From the NCBI GenBank assembly GCA_902490355.1, contig CABUDN010000108.1, forward strand, positions 1 through 9,431: 9,431 nucleotides of DNA. Reading direction: 5' to 3'. Below are positions 7,306-9,431 of the stretch, in pieces (the first letter of the stretch is position 1; every line of letters begins with the position of its first letter). Below the pieces are notes generated by a model. It was given only the letters and a program-made list of their open reading frames with translations. It had not been told where the DNA came from and searched no databases. Made by a program: the position numbers and the translations under genes. The DNA comes from an uncultured Oscillibacter sp. Its GTDB lineage: Bacteria; Bacillota; Clostridia; Oscillospirales; Oscillospiraceae.

Positions 7306-8247
7306 TCAGATTGCCCGCTTGAGAAGCGCCGCGCCAATGATGCCGGCGTCATTGCCCAGCTCCGCCCGCACGATGCGGGGAAGCTGGCCGGTATGGCGGG
7401 GATAGCACTCCCGCTCCACGATCTCACGCAGCGGGGTAAGCAGCAGTCTGTCCGGCGCTGCGGCTACGCCGCCGCCGATGGCCACTGCTTCGGGCTGAAG
7501 AATATTGATAAGATTCGTCACGCCGGCCGCCAGGTAGGAAACATAGTCCCGGCACAGTCCCAGGGCCGTCTCGTCTCCCTGTACGGCGGCGTCAAAGGCC
7601 GTCCGGCCTTCCACGCAGCCGTTTTGTGCTGCCACGGTGTGGAGCAGACTCTCAGGATGGGCCTCCATGGCCTCACGGGTCATGCGGATCAGGCCTGTGG
7701 CGGAGGCGTACGCCTCCCAGCAGCCGCGGCGGCCGCAGTTGCACGGCGCGCCGCCGTGCTGGATCACCATGTGGCCCACTTCTCCCACCATGCCGCTGCC
7801 GGAATAGAGCTTGCCGTTCAAAATCAGTCCGCCGCCGACTCCGGTGCCCAGCGTCACCACGATGAACTGCTGCGTTCCGCGGCCCGCGCCGCACAGCCAC
7901 TCGCCCACAGCAGCGCAGTTGGCGTCGTTTTCCAGCAGGACCGGCACATCCAGATACTGCCGGAACAGCCGGCTCAGCGGCACATCCCGCAGGGGGATGT
8001 TGCAGGTATAGAGAATATCCCCTCCTGCCACGGCGCCGGGAATGCCGATGCCCGCACTGACCACTTCCGATGCCGGAACCCCGGCCTGACGCAGCACAGA
8101 CTGCCCCAGCTGCGCCAGGGTCCGGGCAAACTGCTCCGGATTTTCAAACGCCAAGGGCGTGCGTTCCACAGCCAGAATCTGCCCGTCCTCGCGGACCAGA
8201 CCGGCCTTGAGATTCGTGCCGCCCACATCAATGCCGATATAATACAT
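7306..8247 (-). CDS. ROK family sugar kinase, probable glucokinase
   Basis: ROK kinases phosphorylate free sugars with ATP; glucose is the most likely substrate here because the protein resembles Gram-positive ROK glucokinases from end to end. With the chosen start it has 313 residues. The phosphate-binding motif is GIDVGGTN (5-12). LENDAN (105-110) holds the catalytic D108. The second glycine-rich loop is GTGVGGG (134-140). The ROK zinc motif is complete: E156, G158, H159, then C169, C171, C176 and E178. There is no N-terminal helix-turn-helix, so it is an enzyme and not a ROK repressor. A GTG at 8268 would add seven residues and overlap the hprK stop, but it lacks a ribosome binding site. 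The ATG at 8247 has AGGAGG 10 bases upstream and starts right before the first beta strand. Manno-, N-acetylmannosamine or fructokinase activity cannot be excluded. Confidence 0.93.
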   Translation of the reverse strand: MYYIGIDVGGTNLKAGLVREDGQILAVERTPLAFENPEQFARTLAQLGQSVLRQAGVPASEVVSAGIGIPGAVAGGDILYTCNIPLRDVPLSRLFRQYLDVPVLLENDANCAAVGEWLCGAGRGTQQFIVVTLGTGVGGGLILNGKLYSGSGMVGEVGHMVIQHGGAPCNCGRRGCWEAYASATGLIRMTREAMEAHPESLLHTVAAQNGCVEGRTAFDAAVQGDETALGLCRDYVSYLAAGVTNLINILQPEAVAIGGGVAAAPDRLLLTPLREIVERECYPRHTGQLPRIVRAELGNDAGIIGAALLKRAI

Positions 8248-8263
8248 GCCTTCTGCGCCTCCT
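8248..8263 (-). promoter_or_regulatory. Ribosome binding site deciding the ROK kinase ATG start
   Basis: AGGAGG at 8263-8258 is followed by 10 bases and then ATG at 8247-8245. The alternative GTG at 8268 is upstream of this ribosome binding site and has no comparable motif of its own, so the shorter protein is preferred. Confidence 0.8.
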
Positions 8264-8264
8264 G

Positions 8265-9206
8265 TCACTTCTGGCGGCGGCTGCCGGCGTCAGCCCGCAT
8301 ATCCACCCGGCGGGCCAGCTCCTGCGCGGCGTTATAGCCGAACTTGCGGTGGCGGTTGTTCATGGCCGCCACCTCCACGATGCTGGCCAGGTTCCGGCCG
8401 GGCCGCACCGGAATGGTGACGATGGGTACCTGAATATCCAGGATTTCCGTGAAATGATCTTCAATACCCAGACGGTCATAAAATTTGGTCTGATCCCACT
8501 GCTCGAAGTTTACCACCAGATCCAGCTGGGACTCCACCTTGATGGCCCGCATACCGAACAGCTGCCGCACATCGATGACGCCGATGCCCCGCAGCTCGAT
8601 ATAGTGCCGGATCACCTCGGGAGCCGTGCCGATGAGCTGGTTGGAAATCCGCCGCAGCTCCACGGCGTCATCCGCCACCAGACGGTGGCCCCGCATAATC
8701 AGCTCGATGGCCGACTCGCTCTTGCCCACGCCGGAGTCGCCGGTAATCATCACGCCTTCGCCGTAGATATCCAGCAACACGCCGTGGCGGGTGATGCAGG
8801 GAGCCAGCTCCCGGTTGAGATACTCAATGGTGTGGCTGGTAAAGTCCACTGTGGTCTCCTGGGTGCGCAGCAGAGTCTTCTCATGCTCCCGGGCACTCTC
8901 CAGGCACTCCGGGAAGCAGTCCAGTCCCCGGGAGATTACCAGGGCCGGAATATCATAGAGGAAGAGGTCATCAAAGCACTTGCGCCGCTGCTCACTGGAA
9001 AGACTCTTGAGATACGTCACCTCCGCCTTGCCGATCACCTGCAGACGGCGGGGATCAAAATAGTCATAAAAATCATGGAACTGCAGTCCCGGCCGGTTCA
9101 CATCCGTAATGGTCAGCACGGCCGTTCCGAAATCGCTTCCCTGATTGAGCACTTCCAAATCAAACAGGGCCACAAACGCGGTGATCTTCATTCCGTTTTC
9201 ACTCAT
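8265..9206 (-). CDS. hprK: HPr kinase/phosphorylase
   Basis: HprK phosphorylates HPr on Ser46 and removes that phosphate, depending on fructose-1,6-bisphosphate, ATP and phosphate. It thereby drives carbon catabolite repression in Gram-positive bacteria. The protein has 313 residues from the chosen ATG. The N-terminal domain (about 1-130) is followed by the kinase domain with H141 in HGVLLDIYG, Walker A GDSGVGKS (156-163), ADD at 178-180, the HprK signature IELRGIGVIDV (203-213) and PVRPGRNLA (266-274). GTG at 9236 would add ten residues but has no ribosome binding site. ATG at 9206 has AAGGA 6 bases upstream. It is the first gene of the run, behind a probable promoter and a leader of about 100 bases. 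Its stop is 17 bases before the ROK kinase start. No ptsH or crh gene for its substrate is present in the window. Confidence 0.97.
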   Translation of the reverse strand: MSENGMKITAFVALFDLEVLNQGSDFGTAVLTITDVNRPGLQFHDFYDYFDPRRLQVIGKAEVTYLKSLSSEQRRKCFDDLFLYDIPALVISRGLDCFPECLESAREHEKTLLRTQETTVDFTSHTIEYLNRELAPCITRHGVLLDIYGEGVMITGDSGVGKSESAIELIMRGHRLVADDAVELRRISNQLIGTAPEVIRHYIELRGIGVIDVRQLFGMRAIKVESQLDLVVNFEQWDQTKFYDRLGIEDHFTEILDIQVPIVTIPVRPGRNLASIVEVAAMNNRHRKFGYNAAQELARRVDMRADAGSRRQK

Positions 9207-9227
9207 GGCGTATCCTTCCCTTTCCGA

Positions 9228-9246
9228 TGCGGGCACAGCCCCCGCA
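9228..9246 (-). promoter_or_regulatory. Second short hairpin near the hprK ribosome binding site
   Basis: TGCGGG (9246-9241 on the minus strand) can pair with CCCGCA (9233-9228) around a 7-base loop. The stem ends about 10 bases before the AAGGA ribosome binding site (9217-9213) and covers the rejected upstream GTG codon at 9236. It does not itself hide the ribosome binding site. Its effect on translation is unknown, and six pairs can arise by chance in GC-rich DNA. Confidence 0.3.
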
Positions 9247-9258
9247 GCCTTCCTGCAT

Positions 9259-9280
9259 CCGCCGGACGAACGCCCGGCGG
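9259..9280 (-). promoter_or_regulatory. GC-rich hairpin in the hprK leader
   Basis: The minus-strand RNA can form a 9-pair stem with one G-U pair and a 4-base loop; the outer seven pairs are CCGCCGG with CCGGCGG. It lies 52 bases upstream of the hprK ATG, inside the predicted leader. No T run follows, so it does not look like an intrinsic terminator. A role in mRNA stability or translation is only a guess. Confidence 0.45.
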
Positions 9281-9288
9281 AGCGGTTA

Positions 9289-9315
9289 AAAAATCAGAGC
9301 CTTGCACTGATTTTT
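9289..9315 (-). repeat. Perfect 9-bp inverted repeat touching the -10 box (operator or terminator candidate)
   Basis: The arms AAAAATCAG (9289-9297) and CTGATTTTT (9307-9315) are exact inverted copies around a 9-base loop. The outer arm ends at the base next to the -10 box, and the expected transcription start lies inside the dyad. RNA started at this promoter would lack most of the first arm, so a binding site for a regulator fits better than an RNA hairpin for that transcript. For transcripts arriving from further upstream on the minus strand, the stem is followed by a T run and could act as a weak terminator. The protein that might bind it is unknown. Confidence 0.5.
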
Positions 9316-9344
9316 ATTATATATGAAATTCCCCGCTTCCGCAA
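9316..9344 (-). promoter_or_regulatory. Probable sigma-A promoter for the hprK operon
   Basis: Read on the minus strand, TTGCGG (9344-9339) is followed after exactly 17 bases by a perfect TATAAT (9321-9316). The -35 box matches only TTG of the consensus, so activity may depend on the strong -10. The predicted transcription start is near 9309, giving a leader of about 100 bases before the hprK ATG at 9206. It is the only good promoter-like pair I found ahead of the gene run, and the short gaps downstream leave little room for others. The start site is an inference from spacing. Confidence 0.65.
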
Positions 9345-9378
9345 CACTTTCCCCCTTCCCGGGGCCGGAAAGCCCCCG

Positions 9379-9410
9379 AAAAAAAGAATCAAAATTTTTT
9401 GAAAATTCTT
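9379..9410 (-). terminator. Weak AT-rich terminator-like structure of an unseen upstream gene
   Basis: On the minus strand AAGAAT (9410-9405) can pair with ATTCTT (9389-9384), with partial inner pairing CAAAA/TTTTG, and seven T residues follow (9385-9379, overlapping the end of the stem). This resembles an intrinsic terminator but the stem is almost purely A-T and has a three-base bulge. The sequence stops at the adapter just beyond, so any gene it would serve is not visible. Confidence 0.25.
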
Positions 9411-9411
9411 C

Positions 9412-9431
9412 AGATCGGAAGAGCACACGTC
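9412..9431 (+). other. Illumina TruSeq adapter remnant (not genomic)
   Basis: The last 20 bases start AGATCGGAAGAGC and continue with ACACGTC, which is identical to the start of the Illumina TruSeq read-1 adapter. Real genomic sequence therefore ends at about 9411. A chance match of this length at the exact end of the sequence is not credible. Confidence 0.97.

Noticed and set aside
6284..7405. Plus-strand open frame of 373 codons opposite murB and rapZ
   Set aside because: It crosses several minus-strand genes with strong family motifs; its own product shows none.
8245..8268. GTG start for the ROK kinase overlapping the hprK stop
   Set aside because: It would place the AGGAGG motif inside the coding region and has no ribosome binding site of its own; the ATG at 8247 fits the family N-terminus.
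9204..9236. Upstream GTG start for hprK adding ten residues
   Set aside because: No ribosome binding site precedes GTG at 9236, while ATG at 9206 has AAGGA at a 6-base spacing.
8349..9326. Plus-strand open frame opposite hprK running into the promoter region
   Set aside because: Antisense shadow of hprK; its end covers the hprK leader and promoter and it has no family motif.
9357..9380. GC-rich stem (CCCCG/CGGGG type) upstream of the promoter
   Set aside because: Only about five pairs, and no T run follows on either strand, so it cannot be called a terminator.
9207..9411. cre box, T-box or riboswitch ahead of hprK
   Set aside because: I looked for the cre consensus and conserved T-box or riboswitch motifs and saw no convincing match; the leader of about 100 bases is also short for a T-box.
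1..9431. CRISPR array, insertion sequence, prophage, defence island, tRNA or rRNA
   Set aside because: No regularly spaced direct repeats, transposase, integrase or RNA gene is visible; the window is filled by co-directional housekeeping genes.

Overview
This window reads as one core housekeeping block from a GC-rich member of the Bacillota, most likely class Clostridia. The order Oscillospirales (Flavonifractor- or Oscillibacter-like) is my guess from GC richness and gene content; it is an inference without a database search. Diagnostic genes are a Gram-positive type HPr kinase/phosphorylase, the rapZ-yvcK-whiA trio, and DnaE. The sequence is visibly GC-rich inside genes and AT-rich only in the right-hand intergenic stretch.

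All eight genes are on the minus strand, so the transcription order runs from right to left: hprK (9206-8265), a ROK-family sugar kinase (8247-7306), murB (7288-6371), rapZ (6354-5488), yvcK (5477-4422), whiA (4388-3459), a C_GCAxxG_C_C-family putative redox protein (3429-2986), and dnaE (2948 to beyond position 1, 982 codons visible, C-terminus missing). Gaps between consecutive genes are only 10 to 37 bases. Each gene has a recognisable Shine-Dalgarno sequence and no convincing terminator lies between them, so they are probably one operon. Three starts needed a decision: hprK and the ROK kinase use internal ATG codons rather than the upstream GTGs, and rapZ starts with TTG.

The only intergenic region of note is 9207-9411 (205 bases). 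It holds a probable sigma-A promoter reading into hprK, a perfect 9-bp dyad directly against the -10 box, and two GC-rich leader hairpins, one close to the hprK ribosome binding site. The last 20 bases (9412-9431) are the Illumina TruSeq adapter, not genomic DNA, so the right end is an assembly artefact.

Functionally the block links carbon sensing to envelope growth and replication. HprK modifies the phosphocarrier HPr. The ROK kinase probably phosphorylates glucose. MurB makes UDP-MurNAc. RapZ and YvcK belong to families that sense amino-sugar metabolites (GlcN6P, UDP-GlcNAc). WhiA is a DNA-binding growth/division factor. DnaE is a replicative polymerase. I see no mobile element, defence system, CRISPR array, tRNA or rRNA. 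I did not find an undescribed system; the points worth a second look are modest and mostly in the hprK leader.
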